Shown here: positions 1 to 9,600 of the stretch, piece by piece
How positions within the stretch are numbered: position 1 is the first letter of the stretch
Layout: every line of letters begins with the position of its first letter
From: an uncultured Paenibacillaceae bacterium
GTDB lineage: Bacteria; Bacillota; Bacilli; Paenibacillales; K13
Length of the DNA stretch: 64,000 nt
Direction of reading: 5' to 3'
Assembly: GCA_913056365.1 (NCBI GenBank)
Contig: CAJXLT010000001.1
Span: 744,001 to 808,000, forward strand
Program-made: the position numbers and the translations under genes
The notes under the pieces: generated by a model
What the model was told of the DNA's origin: nothing
Database searches by the model: none
The model's input: only the letters and a program-made list of their open reading frames with translations

Positions 1-36
1 TTCTTCTAGCTTGCTCGATTAAGTTGCTATTCTTCA

Positions 37-45
37 TGGTATAAT
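37..45 (+). promoter_or_regulatory. Possible extended -10 promoter element
   Basis: TGGTATAAT matches the extended -10 consensus TGnTATAAT exactly, without a good -35 box at the usual distance. It could drive the short reading frames and the DUF1801 gene downstream. The call rests on motif matching only. Confidence 0.3.
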
Positions 46-326
46 AAGTAAACATGATATTCCATTCACTGACCGTTCATCATTATTCACTTCTCGGCAA
101 TGATAGTCCGCTGCTATGGGGATTAATCTCCAATGAGCAGGCTTCCGCCATATCGATAGATCAGCATGCTGCTGCGATATTGGGAAACTCGGAATATAGG
201 GTGTATTATCGTACTATGGAAACTTATGAAAGCAAGGATCGATGAATCGCGCTAAGAATCAAGAAGGTGAGGTTGTTGCTGAAGTAGATGCAATAACTAG
301 ACGAGAAGTACAGGAGGAGTACGCGC

Positions 327-752
327 ATGTATGAACAGAAGACGAAGGAAAATGACAACAGCGTCATAGCGTTTATTGAACAAGTGGAATCTCCTAAGAA
401 GCGAGAGGACGCGTATAGGCTGCTTGATCTATTCACAGAGACATCCGGTTATGCTGCAAAAATGTGGGGGACGAGCATCATTGGATTCGGCTCGTATCAC
501 TACAAGTATCCGACCGGTCATGAAGGGGACGCGCCGCTCGTCGGATTTTCGCCGCGTAAGGCGAAGATTAGCTTGTACTTCGCGACAGGGGACGAGGAAC
601 GCGCGGAACTGCTCGACCGCTTAGGCAAGCATACGTCTGGCAAAGCATGTGTGTATATCAACAAGGTCGCAGACATTGATGAAGATGTATTGAAGGCGCT
701 CATTAGGCGTTCGATCACTTTTCTGCAGCAGTTGTATCCGAATAACGAATAA
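327..752 (+). CDS. DUF1801 domain-containing protein (YdhG-like)
   Basis: A 141-residue protein preceded by a strong AGGAGG-type ribosome binding site 8-9 bases before the ATG. The order of features (N-terminal helix, TSGYAAKMWGTSIIGFGSYH, then PLVGFSPRKAKISLYF and a C-terminal LxKLGKHxxGKACVYINK-like stretch) is that of the DUF1801/YdhG family, small cytosolic alpha+beta proteins of unknown biochemical role. The length is normal for the family and no signal peptide is present. It is monocistronic or follows two very short overlapping frames. Recognition of the family is firm; no function is assigned. Confidence 0.85.
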   Translation: MYEQKTKENDNSVIAFIEQVESPKKREDAYRLLDLFTETSGYAAKMWGTSIIGFGSYHYKYPTGHEGDAPLVGFSPRKAKISLYFATGDEERAELLDRLGKHTSGKACVYINKVADIDEDVLKALIRRSITFLQQLYPNNE

Positions 753-787
753 GCTAAATACGTGTAAGTGACATGGAGTAATTAGCC

Positions 788-827
788 GGCATGATCATCA
801 CATTATATGCAAAGTGATGATCACGCC
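788..827. terminator. Inverted repeat between convergent genes, possible bidirectional terminator
   Basis: TGATCATCAC (792-801) and GTGATGATCA (814-823) are perfect reverse complements separated by 12 bases. The flanking GGC/GCC extends the stem past one mismatch. It lies between the DUF1801 gene and the convergent lipoprotein gene. There is no clear T-tract on either side, so termination is an inference from position and structure. Confidence 0.4.
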
Positions 828-958
828 CGCTATGTTCGGCATAATTGAATTACATGTAAAGGTGAGTCATTAAATCGCTGTATGCTATACACGCATTGAG
901 ATGTCCGACTAGGTGAAATCACTTGTCAGGTTGGAGTAGCTGTTCTGCGAAATTAGGA

Positions 959-1546
959 TCAATCTACCTCTATTGGTTGAAGTGGATTACTGTTCAATAT
1001 CTCTTGCACTTCTTCATGCCCTGCAGGAAATGCGAAATTGTAACGTGCAGGAAGCATAAATACATAATCGTTATTGCGTCCAAGTTCTTTGGGACCTATG
1101 GGAGCCGCACCGATGTGGAATTTCTCCGCTTGGAGCGCGTCCCACTGAGCGATGGTCAGGATCATGATAGGGATATCCTGTCTTGGTATTTCAGACGTCC
1201 AATCCGGATGGCGAATCGCAATTATTGGCCCTTCTTCGGGATTGTCATTCTCGGATTGGTCCAAATACATACCTTGCCAAGTATCGGATATTACCGTATA
1301 ACCTTCCCAGCTATTCGGCAGTGAGAAGTGAAATCCATACTCGGTATTTTCGTATGCGGTTGTATGGTTTTGATCTGTATCTGCTTGTGATTGTTCCTTC
1401 TCGCCCAATTCAGAGCTAGAAGAATCATCAGTCTGTTCGACTGCGCTGTCTGTAGATCTTGCAGCTGCATCCCATACATTAGCGCAGCCTGTCATAGCTA
1501 CAAGGGTTGCGCATAGTGATCCAATTAAAAGAAGTTTTTTGCTCAT
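959..1546 (-). CDS. Putative lipoprotein of unknown function
   Basis: A 195-residue protein. The start at 1546 is chosen because GGGAGGG lies 6-8 bases upstream and the product then begins MSKKLLLIGSLCATLVAM, a lipoprotein signal peptide ending in a lipobox with the modifiable Cys at about residue 21 (MTGC). A Ser/Asp/Glu/Gln-rich linker follows, then a globular part beginning ENTEYGFHFSLPNSWEGY. That start resembles the PsbP/DUF4367-like fold seen in other secreted Bacillota lipoproteins of about this size. Probably anchored to the outer face of the membrane. No enzyme motif is visible and the function is unknown. It is divergently arranged with the TetR gene. Confidence 0.7.
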   Translation of the reverse strand: MSKKLLLIGSLCATLVAMTGCANVWDAAARSTDSAVEQTDDSSSSELGEKEQSQADTDQNHTTAYENTEYGFHFSLPNSWEGYTVISDTWQGMYLDQSENDNPEEGPIIAIRHPDWTSEIPRQDIPIMILTIAQWDALQAEKFHIGAAPIGPKELGRNNDYVFMLPARYNFAFPAGHEEVQEILNSNPLQPIEVD

Positions 1547-1600
1547 AGCTGTTCCCTCCCAAGTTGATTTCACGTTTATGACGAATGTGTCGTATGTAAT

Positions 1601-1643
1601 GTTGCAATCCAACGAGACATTCATAGTGTTGCAAGCCCAACGA
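1601..1643. repeat. Short direct repeat upstream of the lipoprotein gene
   Basis: GTTGCAATCCAACGA (1601-1615) recurs as GTTGCAAGCCCAACGA (1628-1643), starts 27 bases apart. It lies in the divergent region between the lipoprotein gene and the TetR gene. Each unit is itself partly palindromic (GTTG...CAAC). It could be a pair of regulator sites, but nothing in the sequence names the regulator. Confidence 0.35.
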
Positions 1644-1790
1644 CTTGAGTGTGCTGTTATCCCGCAGTATTCTTCATTAGTTTAGTTTGGAGAGACAATT
1701 TAAGTGTGGATATTTGTTTTTTAATAGCAAGTGCGATATTGTAATTAGTTAGTTACTAGCCGCTAATACATTTATGAAGGAGTGGATAGG

Positions 1791-2312
1791 ATGGCGAGAA
1801 AATCATCGACTTCTGTAAATCGCAAAACAGACATCATTTCAGCAGCAATTGAAGTTTTTTCTGAAATTGGTTACTATCGGGCCACAACTGCACAAGTCGC
1901 CGAAAGGGCAGAGATTTCCCAACCATATATTTTCAAATTTTTTTCTTCCAAGGAAGCGTTACTAGTTGAAGCACTAGAGGTATCTTGGGATCGCATTATT
2001 CAATCATTCCGACAAGTAACGGAAACATCAAAGGCAGAGCAACTGGAATCAGATTTGATTCATGCCTATGAAGAAATTCTCTCCTTGCATAAACATGAAA
2101 CATTGCTGCAAATGCAAGCGCAAACGATTCGCGAGCCATTGATTCGTGCTGTCATGCAGAATGGTTTCCGAGAAGTACAGAACATGGTAGAGGAAGCGTT
2201 CAGACAAGCTGGATTTGACAAATCCGAGGAACGAACTTTTTTATTTTTGGCACGTGGTATGCTCTGCAACATTTCGATGGCATTGGACCTGCCTGAGCTG
2301 CTTGTGAAATGA
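1791..2312 (+). CDS. TetR/AcrR family transcriptional regulator
   Basis: A 173-residue repressor-type protein. The ATG at 1791 is preferred over a GTG nine bases upstream because AAGGAG sits 8 bases before it. Residues ~10-55 carry the TetR helix-turn-helix: AAIEVFSEIGYYRATTAQVA, followed by AEISQPYIFKFFSSKEALL, with the typical Y-x-(Y/H)-F-x-S/K-x-L ending. The C-terminal ligand-binding part is all-helical and diverged. The next gene downstream (epimerase-like) starts just after two palindromes that overlap its promoter, so the regulator very likely controls that gene and perhaps itself. The inducer is unknown. Confidence 0.9.
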   Translation: MARKSSTSVNRKTDIISAAIEVFSEIGYYRATTAQVAERAEISQPYIFKFFSSKEALLVEALEVSWDRIIQSFRQVTETSKAEQLESDLIHAYEEILSLHKHETLLQMQAQTIREPLIRAVMQNGFREVQNMVEEAFRQAGFDKSEERTFLFLARGMLCNISMALDLPELLVK

Positions 2313-2325
2313 AGAGAAGTTCTTC

Positions 2326-2355
2326 GATTAGTTATTGACCAATCAATAACTAATC
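2326..2355. promoter_or_regulatory. Perfect palindrome, likely TetR-family operator
   Basis: Arms GATTAGTTATTGA (2326-2338) and TCAATAACTAATC (2343-2355) are exact reverse complements around CCAA. The palindrome begins 13 bases after the TetR stop codon and contains the -35 box of the downstream promoter, so binding would block RNA polymerase. Assignment to the adjacent TetR protein is an inference from position. Confidence 0.65.
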
Positions 2356-2363
2356 TTTATGAT
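2335..2363 (+). promoter_or_regulatory. Sigma-A promoter of the epimerase-like gene
   Basis: TTGACC (2335-2340), a 17-base spacer, then TATGAT (2358-2363): five of six matches in each box at ideal spacing. It points to a start site near 2370, about 50 bases before the ATG at 2422. The -35 box is inside one palindrome and a second palindrome covers the start region. Confidence 0.65.
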
Positions 2364-2372
2364 AGATATAGT

Positions 2373-2392
2373 TAGTGATTGATCAATTACTA
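2373..2392. promoter_or_regulatory. Second near-palindromic operator
   Basis: TAGTGATTGA and TCAATTACTA form a 20-base near-perfect palindrome with one mismatched pair of positions. The half site TTAGTnATTGA is the same as in the palindrome at 2326-2355. Its place just after the predicted start site fits a roadblock or cooperative second operator. Confidence 0.55.
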
Positions 2393-2421
2393 TTACAAAA
2401 GATAAGAGGGAGATGTCTATC

Positions 2422-3390
2422 ATGGAGAGTGCTATTGTACTGGGTGCTACCGGAGGTACAGGCGCGGCAATTACGATGGAGCTTGTCAGGAGAGGTATTC
2501 GAACCACAGCATTTGGACGATCAAGGAAGAAGTTGGAGAGTCTAGTTAATCAGTTGGGAAAGCCGGATCATCTAACGATTGAGATTGGAGATGCATTCCA
2601 TGTTCATGACATAATGAAGGCTGCCGACAAGTCTGAAGTGATTTTTCACTGTGCAAATGTACCGTATAATGAAATGGTGGAGAAGCTAATTCCACTGGGG
2701 GAGTCTGTAATGGAAGCTGCACATAAAAGTATGAAAAAAGTAGTTGTCATTGACGGCATTTATCCATATGGCAGACGAACAATGGAAAAAGCACACGAGA
2801 ACCACCCCAAGAGACCGCATACACGTAAGGGGAAAGTCAGATTGGCTTACGAAAAAGTAATATTCCATTCACGTTATAACCAAGCGCTTCCGCTAATTGC
2901 TCGACTCCCCGATTATTACGGACCTACAGCCAATGAAGCCTCTTATCTAGGATCGACAATGTTGAATATTGCTGCGGGTAAACCTGCATTCTTCATCGGT
3001 AATATGAGTATTCCGAGAGAATATGTGTATTTGCCGGATGCTGCGTATATGGTCGTGGAGTTGGCAGGCAAGGACTCCGCCTACAAGAAAAACTGGCACA
3101 TTCCGGGGGGAGGCGTTATTTCTGGAAAACAATTCGTAGATATTGCCCGACAAGCAAGTGGCAACAGTAAGCCTGTGCTGCGTCTAGGCAGGGTAAGTTT
3201 ATCTTTATTAGGCATGTTCGTTCCGGTTATGAGGGAAATCGTTGAGATGTTGTATCTGACAGAAGAGCCATTTGTGTTAAGCGGAGAGAAGTATGAACAG
3301 CAGGTTGGACCAATCAAGGTCACCTCTTATGTAGAAGGAATACAGGCAACGATTAAGGCATTGCAGCAAAATATGACTGTGATTGATTAG
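2422..3390 (+). CDS. NAD(P)-dependent epimerase/dehydratase family protein
   Basis: A 322-residue extended short-chain-dehydrogenase-like protein. The ATG at 2422 has GAGGGAG nine bases upstream, whereas the in-frame ATG at 2413 has none at usable distance. The N-terminus SAIVLGATGGTGAAI is the Rossmann GxxGGxG nucleotide-binding loop. A D at the end of beta-3 and an FHCANVPYNE segment follow, as in atypical SDRs. The catalytic-region sequence VVIDGIYPYGRRT shows YPYG where canonical members have YxxxK. The substrate cannot be told. Its own promoter is overlapped by two operator-like palindromes, so it is probably switched on by a small molecule sensed by the upstream TetR protein. Confidence 0.85.
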   Translation: MESAIVLGATGGTGAAITMELVRRGIRTTAFGRSRKKLESLVNQLGKPDHLTIEIGDAFHVHDIMKAADKSEVIFHCANVPYNEMVEKLIPLGESVMEAAHKSMKKVVVIDGIYPYGRRTMEKAHENHPKRPHTRKGKVRLAYEKVIFHSRYNQALPLIARLPDYYGPTANEASYLGSTMLNIAAGKPAFFIGNMSIPREYVYLPDAAYMVVELAGKDSAYKKNWHIPGGGVISGKQFVDIARQASGNSKPVLRLGRVSLSLLGMFVPVMREIVEMLYLTEEPFVLSGEKYEQQVGPIKVTSYVEGIQATIKALQQNMTVID

Positions 3391-3463
3391 AAGTTCAATA
3401 GTGGAAGTGAAAGTATGACCCTCTATGTTGATGCAATAAACTAATCATGATATAGTGAAGCGA

Positions 3464-3499
3464 AGAGGCATCTCGTTCAAGTTGGGACGGGATGTCTCT
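3464..3499 (+). terminator. Hairpin after the epimerase-like gene
   Basis: AGAGGCATCTCGT (3464-3476) pairs with ACGGGATGTCTCT (3487-3499) through 13 positions including two G-U pairs. It is followed by CCGTATTATA, only weakly T-rich. It may terminate the epimerase transcript or form part of the leader of the next gene. Confidence 0.35.
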
Positions 3500-3542
3500 C
3501 CGTATTATACCGAGACCTACAACATGATTGGAGAAGAGAACA

Positions 3543-3995
3543 ATGACATATTCGTATTTGCAATCCACCGAGACATCCATCGTGCAACAAGCCAAGCAAT
3601 TGCTCTATGACGTGCTGTTCGAGCCTTTGCAGCTGCCGAATACGATGCAAGAACAATTGAAGATACAAGGAGAAGAACTGTACTTTGTCGCCTTGGATGA
3701 ACAGTCCGAGGTAGTAGGTGTGATGGTAGTGGTCATCGAAGGTCAGCATGTCGAGCTCCACCATGCTGCCACGCGTACAGCATTGCGTGGACACGGTATC
3801 GGCAAGCAGCTCTGGGAGCAGGTTCGCAAGTATTGCACGGACAACGGCTACGAGCAGATTGAGTTAGTATCGCGCAATACCGCGATGTCCTTCTGGGCGT
3901 CTGTCGGGTTCGAGGACGCATCGCAGGAATGGATTGAGCGTCCGGAGTTTGTGAAGCACGGCATTCGCCACAAGGCAATGAAACAGCTGCTGTAG
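3543..3995 (+). CDS. GNAT family N-acetyltransferase
   Basis: A 150-residue acetyltransferase. The ATG at 3543 follows GGAGAAGAG and is preferred to the upstream in-frame TTG. Motif A is visible as RGHGIGKQLWEQVRKY (acetyl-CoA pyrophosphate loop R/Q-x-x-G-x-G/A). It is preceded by a beta-strand VGVMVVVIEG and followed by a C-terminal strand and SFWASVGFED typical of GNATs. This resembles the YjcF/ElaA-like group of general acetyltransferases. The acceptor is unknown. The downstream DUF255 gene begins 33 bases later with no terminator between, so the two are probably co-transcribed. Confidence 0.88.
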   Translation: MTYSYLQSTETSIVQQAKQLLYDVLFEPLQLPNTMQEQLKIQGEELYFVALDEQSEVVGVMVVVIEGQHVELHHAATRTALRGHGIGKQLWEQVRKYCTDNGYEQIELVSRNTAMSFWASVGFEDASQEWIERPEFVKHGIRHKAMKQLL

Positions 3996-4028
3996 CTGTA
4001 CAATTCATATGAGAAAGGGCGCGTTAGC

Positions 4029-6080
4029 ATGGACCTCAGACTGAATCGATTAGCCAAGGAGAAGTCCCCTTATTTACTGCAGCATCAGTATAATCCTGTA
4101 GACTGGTTCCCATGGGGTGAAGAAGCCTTCGCGAAGGCCAAGGCGGAGGACAAACCGATCTTCCTCAGCATCGGTTATTCGACATGTCATTGGTGTCACG
4201 TAATGGAACGGGAATCGTTCGAGGATGAAGAGGTTGCCGCGCTGCTGAATGAACATTTCGTTGCGATTAAGGTGGATCGGGAGGAGCGTCCGGACCTCGA
4301 TCACTTGTATATGGCTGTATGTCAAGCGATGACAGGACAGGGCGGCTGGCCGTTGACGGTAGTGCTTACACCGGATAAGCAGCCGTTCTTCGCAGGCACC
4401 TATTTCCCGAAGCAGCGGCAATACGGGCGCTTCGGGATGATGGAGCTGCTGCCTCAGATTAACGGCAAGTGGAAGTCTGCTCGAGAGAAAGTACTGGAAG
4501 CGGGGCGCAATATAGTTGAAGAGACGGAGAAGAGAATGCTGTCCAGCATCGAGGGGGAAGTAAGTGAGGAGACGCTGCACGAAGCATTCGAAAGCTACGC
4601 ACAATCATTCGACAATCAATACGGCGGTTTCGGAACTGCACCGAAATTTCCTGCTCCACACAGCCTTATGTACTTGCTGCGGTACTATGAACGTACGGGG
4701 AAGGACGAAGCGCTGCACATGGTCGAGACGACGCTTAACGGGATGTTTCGCGGCGGTCTGTACGACCATATAGGATTCGGATTTGCCCGCTATGCGACGG
4801 ACGAGCGCTGGCTGATCCCGCATTTCGAGAAGATGCTGTATGATAATGCAATGCTTGCGATGACTTATACGGAAGCTTATCAGGTTACGGGCAGACAGCA
4901 GTATCGTGATATTGCCGAGCAAGTGTTTACTTACATATTGCGGGATATGACGGACGAAGACGGCGGCTTCTATTGCGCAGAGGATGCAGATTCTGAAGGG
5001 GAGGAAGGCAAGTTTTATGTGTGGGAGCCGGATGAAGTTCATCATGTGCTTGGCGATGATCAGGCTGAACTGATGTGTGACCTCTATGATATCAGTGAGG
5101 AAGGAAACTTCGACAGCAAGAGCATTCCGAACCTGCTATACGATACAGTAGCGCAGTACGCTGCTCGTAAGCAAATAGCGGTGGATGAACTGGCACATAG
5201 GGTGGAGCAAGCTAGGATCAAATTGTTCGCTTATCGCAAGCAGCGTGTTCATCCGCATAAGGATGACAAGATTCTGACCTCTTGGAACGGATTGATGATT
5301 GCTGCGCTTGCCAAGGCTTCGAAGGCGTTCGATAATTCGGCATATGCAGATGCGGCTGCGAGAGCGGTAGCATGTATGGAGCAGAAGCTGGTCCGGGAAG
5401 ATGGGCGATTGTTGGCGCGTTACAGGGACGGTGACGCGAATTATCTAGGGTACATCGATGATTATGCCTTCTATATATGGGGGCTGATCGAATTATATGA
5501 AGCGACCTTCGAAGCGAAGTACTTCAAGCGCGCACTAGAGCTTAGTCGGGAGATGATACGTCTGTTCTGGGATGAGGAGGACGGTGCCTTCTTCTTCTAT
5601 GGCCATGATGCAGAGCGCTTGTTCGCTCGGATGAAGGAAACGTATGACGGTGCCATTCCTGCAGGCAATTCGGTGGCAGCACTGAGCTTGCTGCGGCTTG
5701 CCCGCATGACAGGGGACCGGTCCTTTCACTCTTATGCGGACAGGACGATTCAAGCGTTAGCCGGTGCGGCGGATCAGTATCCGATCGGTCATGCCTTCTA
5801 TATGATGGCACTGGATTATGCTTACGGAGCTTCACAGGAAATCGTCATTGCCGGTGAACACACGCATGCTGTCTTCAAGGAGATGGCGCATGCGGCGAGA
5901 ATTCGCTTCAGACCGTATGCTGTGCTGCTGCATATGCCTGCTGATGAGGAGGGGGTACTAATGCAGGAACTGAGTCCATCCACAGCGGACAAAACGCCCA
6001 TTGACGATAAGCCTGCAGTCTATATATGTCAACATTTCGCATGTCAGAAGCCAAGTCTAACGGCGGATGCATTGCGCTGA
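4029..6080 (+). CDS. Thioredoxin domain-containing protein, DUF255/SSP411 (YyaL-like) family
   Basis: A 683-residue protein of the YyaL/SPATA20 family. The N-terminal thioredoxin-like domain (about residues 1-160) opens with [20 protein letters not shown] and carries the family's CHWCH motif near residue 55. It also has [10 protein letters not shown] and GQGGWPLTV. The remainder is an (alpha/alpha)6 barrel-like region resembling N-acylglucosamine epimerases and glycoside hydrolases, with [19 protein letters not shown] and LTSWNGLMI. The length is normal for the family. It is cytosolic, with no signal peptide. The biochemical role is not established for bacterial members. It ends directly before a strong terminator. 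Confidence 0.92.
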   Translation: MDLRLNRLAKEKSPYLLQHQYNPVDWFPWGEEAFAKAKAEDKPIFLSIGYSTCHWCHVMERESFEDEEVAALLNEHFVAIKVDREERPDLDHLYMAVCQAMTGQGGWPLTVVLTPDKQPFFAGTYFPKQRQYGRFGMMELLPQINGKWKSAREKVLEAGRNIVEETEKRMLSSIEGEVSEETLHEAFESYAQSFDNQYGGFGTAPKFPAPHSLMYLLRYYERTGKDEALHMVETTLNGMFRGGLYDHIGFGFARYATDERWLIPHFEKMLYDNAMLAMTYTEAYQVTGRQQYRDIAEQVFTYILRDMTDEDGGFYCAEDADSEGEEGKFYVWEPDEVHHVLGDDQAELMCDLYDISEEGNFDSKSIPNLLYDTVAQYAARKQIAVDELAHRVEQARIKLFAYRKQRVHPHKDDKILTSWNGLMIAALAKASKAFDNSAYADAAARAVACMEQKLVREDGRLLARYRDGDANYLGYIDDYAFYIWGLIELYEATFEAKYFKRALELSREMIRLFWDEEDGAFFFYGHDAERLFARMKETYDGAIPAGNSVAALSLLRLARMTGDRSFHSYADRTIQALAGAADQYPIGHAFYMMALDYAYGASQEIVIAGEHTHAVFKEMAHAARIRFRPYAVLLHMPADEEGVLMQELSPSTADKTPIDDKPAVYICQHFACQKPSLTADALR

Positions 6081-6084
6081 TCAC

Positions 6085-6125
6085 AATCCGGTATGAGGCT
6101 ATATGCACATACCGGATTATTTTTC
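6085..6125 (+). terminator. Rho-independent terminator of the DUF255 gene
   Basis: AATCCGGTATG (6085-6095) and CATACCGGATT (6108-6118) form an 11-bp perfect stem. It is followed by ATTTTT, directly after the stop codon. Confidence 0.85.
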
Positions 6126-6353
6126 GATCTTGGCGGTTTTTATCGAAATATTGTCAACTTGACTGTTGCCAGCATGATCCGATATCGTAAAGGACAAGTA
6201 CACAGCTTGATTACCTCGAATCATCATGAAGACGCTTACCACATTTTATACACGATAACTTCTCCACTTACACTTTTCATAGAAAAGGTTTTCCATAATT
6301 ACTGTTGCTCACATATTCTCTGTAAGGACATAGAAGATAACTCCTCATACATT

Positions 6354-6367
6354 TGCAAGCGCTCACA
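6354..6367. promoter_or_regulatory. cre site (CcpA) upstream of the GH48 cellulase
   Basis: TGCAAGCGCTCACA matches the CcpA consensus TGWNANCGNTNWCA at 13 of 14 positions. It lies about 240 bases before the GH48 start. Carbon catabolite repression of a cellulase locus is the expected role; binding is inferred. Confidence 0.6.
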
Positions 6368-6465
6368 ACTGACTAGATTGTTTGCCAGATCTGGATTATG
6401 GACATGGCGTGAAATCCAAGCTGGAATCATGAGCTTGTTACATAGAAGTCTTAGGAAGACAGATT

Positions 6466-6553
6466 GACTGCGAAGGGAGGTGGTGCATGGCGTTCGGTTG
6501 ACGCTGCAAACCATTGCTATTCTGCCATGTGAAGCGAGGTGAAGTCCCCAGTC
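6466..6553 (+). ncRNA. Candidate structured leader RNA upstream of GH48
   Basis: Nested pairings can be drawn: GACTG (6466-6470) with CAGTC (6549-6553), then GGGA (6475-6478) with TCCC (6545-6548). Inside these, CATG (6486-6489) pairs with CATG (6526-6529) and GCGT (6490-6493) with ACGC (6501-6504). The closing stems meet about 50 bases before the start codon. It matches no riboswitch class I can recognise. Short complementary runs can occur by chance, so this is only a candidate. Confidence 0.25.
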
Positions 6554-6605
6554 TTATATACACCAAGATCGTGGCAATAAGATGAAGAAGAGAGGAGTAA
6601 CTCAT

Positions 6606-9600
6606 ATGATAAGCTTAAACTACCAAGGACGATCCGGTCACATGATTCGACAAATTCTGGTGATCGCATTGGCTATTCTGCTATGTATGCCGGTCATAGC
6701 GCAAAGCGCTCATGGAGCTGAACCGGACAAGCCGGTTACAGTTGCGGCAGCAAGCACAGTCATGTCTGACAGATTTCTGACTCTATATGATCAAATCAAA
6801 GATCCGGCGAATGGCTATTTCTCCCCGGAGGGTATTCCTTATCATGCTGTGGAGACATTGATGAGCGAAGCGCCGGATTACGGACATATGACAACTTCGG
6901 AAGCATACAGCTATTGGCTATGGTTGGAGACGTTGTACGGGTATTATACGGATGACTGGTCGAACCTAGAAGAAGCGTGGGATAATTTGGAAACATACAT
7001 TATTCCATCAGCGACTGAGCAGCCGACGATGAGCTATTATGCGCCAGGCGATCCCGCAGACTACTTCCCAGAACGACCGCAGCCGGATCAGTATCCGACC
7101 CAACCTGGGCAAGTGCCAGTTGGTCAAGATCCTCTGGATGCCGAACTGCAAGCGACTTATGGGGATAATGACACATACTTAATGCATTGGCTGCTAGATG
7201 TAGATGATTGGTACGGCTTCGGCAATACGTTGAATCCGAGCCATACTGCGACGTATGTGAATACGTTTCAGCGCGGTGAGCAGGAATCTGTATGGGAGGC
7301 AATTACGCATCCATCACAGGATGATTTCTCTTATGGCAAATCCGGTGAAGGATACGTCTCTTTATTCGTAGGTGGAACCCCTGCGCCGCAATGGCGCTAC
7401 ACGGCAGCTACTGATGCAGATGCACGCGCGGTTCAAGTCATGTACTGGGCGAAGGAGCTCGGCTACAACAACCAGACATACTTGGACAAGGCGAAGAAAA
7501 TGGGTGACTACTTGCGCTACGGTATGTATGACAAGTACTTCGTCGAGATTGGCAGCGCTGATGACGGCTCGGCAAGTGCTGGAACCGGTAAGAGCTCCAG
7601 CCATTACTTGATGTCCTGGTATACAGCATGGGGAGGCGGATTGGGCTCATCGCAAAATCCGAATGGAGGCAACTGGGCTTGGCGCATCGGATCTAGCCAT
7701 GTGCACCAAGCATACAACAATCCGGTGGCGGCATTTGCATTGTCACAGGGCGGCCTCGAACCCGAATCTGCTACCGGCGCATCAGATTGGGATACGTCCT
7801 TAACCCGCCAGCTGGAATTCTATACATGGCTGCTAACGGATGAGGGTGCGATTGGCGGCGGTGCCACGAACAGCATCGGCGGCTCTTATGAGCAGTATCC
7901 GGCAGGCATTAGCACTTTTTACGGAATGGCTTATGATGAAGCGCCAGTGTACCACGATCCGCCGTCGAACAACTGGTTCGGCTTCCAAGCTTGGCCGCTG
8001 GAGCGCGTAGCTGAGATGTACTATATTCTAGCTGCGAACGGTGACACAACTTCGGAAGAATTCCAGATGGCTAAGCTAGTTATGGATAAGTGGATAGATT
8101 GGTCGATGGATTACACCTTCGTAGACGAGCGTCCAGTTACGGACGATGACGGCTATTATCTGGATGCGAACGATCAGCGTATCATTGGGGGTCATGACCC
8201 TGCAGTAGCTACGGTATCTGAGCCGGGAGCTTATTATGTAATCGGCAACCAGGAATGGAGCGGTCAGCCGGATACTTGGAACGGTTATAACAATTTCACC
8301 GGTAATCCGAATTACCATGTAGCAGCACTGAATCCGAGCCAGGATGTCGGTGTGTTGGGCAGTTATGTTAAGGCATTGACCTTCTATGCTGCCGCTACGA
8401 AAGCAGAGAATGGCGATTATTCTGCACAAGGCGCTGAGGCGCGTGATTTGGCCAACAGCTTGTTAGATGTTGCTTGGAATTACAACGATGGTATCGGGAT
8501 TGCGATTCCGGAGCCGCGGGGCGATTATTCCAGATTCTTCGAGGATGAGATTTACTTCCCTGATGGCTGGACGGGAACGACTGGTCAAGGCAATGCGATC
8601 TCTTCATCGTTAGGTATTCCGTCTGATCCGGCGAAGGGCGGAGACGGCTATTATATCAGCTATGCTGATTTGCGTCCGGATATTTTACAAGATCCGCAAT
8701 GGGACTATCTGGAGGATCTCTATGAGACCTCATGGAATCCAGTGACAGAAGAATGGGAGAATGGCACGCCGACATTCACCTATCATCGCTTCTGGTCGCA
8801 GGTCGATATGGCAACGGCTTATGCTGAGTTCGACCGCTTGATCGGGGAGGATGCTGGACCGATCGCACCGAGTGCGCCGACAGGCGTTCAAGCAGCGCGC
8901 GACGACGGACAAGCCTTGATTTCCTGGAACAGCGTATCGAATGCAGACAGCTACAGCGTAAAGCGTTCGACAACTTCCGGCGGACCCTATACAGATGTGG
9001 CAACAGGCTTGAGTACCACGAGCTATACGGACACAGGCTTGACGAACGGCGTTACGTACTACTATGTTGTCTCAGCAGTGAATAGTGTTGGCGAATCTGC
9101 TAATTCGGCAGAAGTTAGCGTCACACCGGCACAGCCGCAATTGCCCGGTGCGTTCACACTGACAGGTTCTCCTGGCAATGGGGAGGTAGATCTGGCATGG
9201 ACAGCATCGATTGATGCAACCAGTTATGCAGTTGAGCGAGCTACGAGTGCTTCTGGTCCATTCACTACGCTTGAGACGGATGTGTCTGGACAGCAGTATA
9301 CGGATACTACTGCGCTCAACGGCACGACGTACTATTATCAGATAGCGGCTTCCAATAGTGTAGGAACGACGTTGTCCAACTTGGTCACGGCTACACCTAA
9401 CGTGCCGTTGCCAGGTAATATAACCTTGTCTGCGAGTGCAGGCAATGGGCAGGTAGAGCTTGATTGGACTGCATCCAGCAATGCGCTTGATTACAGTGTG
9501 GAACGGGCATCTTCACCATCAGGACCATTCAGTCAATTGGCGCTTACGACAGACCTATCGTATACGGACACGAGTGTGGTGAATGGCACAACGTACTATT

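Larger units (their letters stand above)
6126..6605 (+). other. Long leader/promoter region of the GH48 gene
   Basis: 480 bases without a convincing gene. The short frames here have no ribosome binding site and overlap the terminator and the cre site. The region holds a cre-like site (6354-6367), a stretch with several nested inverted repeats (6466-6553) and the GH48 ribosome binding site (AGAGGAG, 6591-6597). No promoter could be picked with confidence. Confidence 0.5.

Noticed and set aside
54-245. 63-codon frame at the left edge as a gene
   Set aside because: No ribosome binding site, no recognisable sequence, and the extended -10 box lies too close for a leader. Kept only as a low-interest observation.
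6093-6467. 124-codon frame before GH48
   Set aside because: It starts inside the DUF255 terminator and crosses the cre site, with no ribosome binding site and no protein-like pattern.
6485-6530. c-di-GMP-I riboswitch before GH48
   Set aside because: The short GCAAACCATT resembles part of that class, but the conserved GGGACGCAAAGCC core and tetraloop receptor arrangement are missing.
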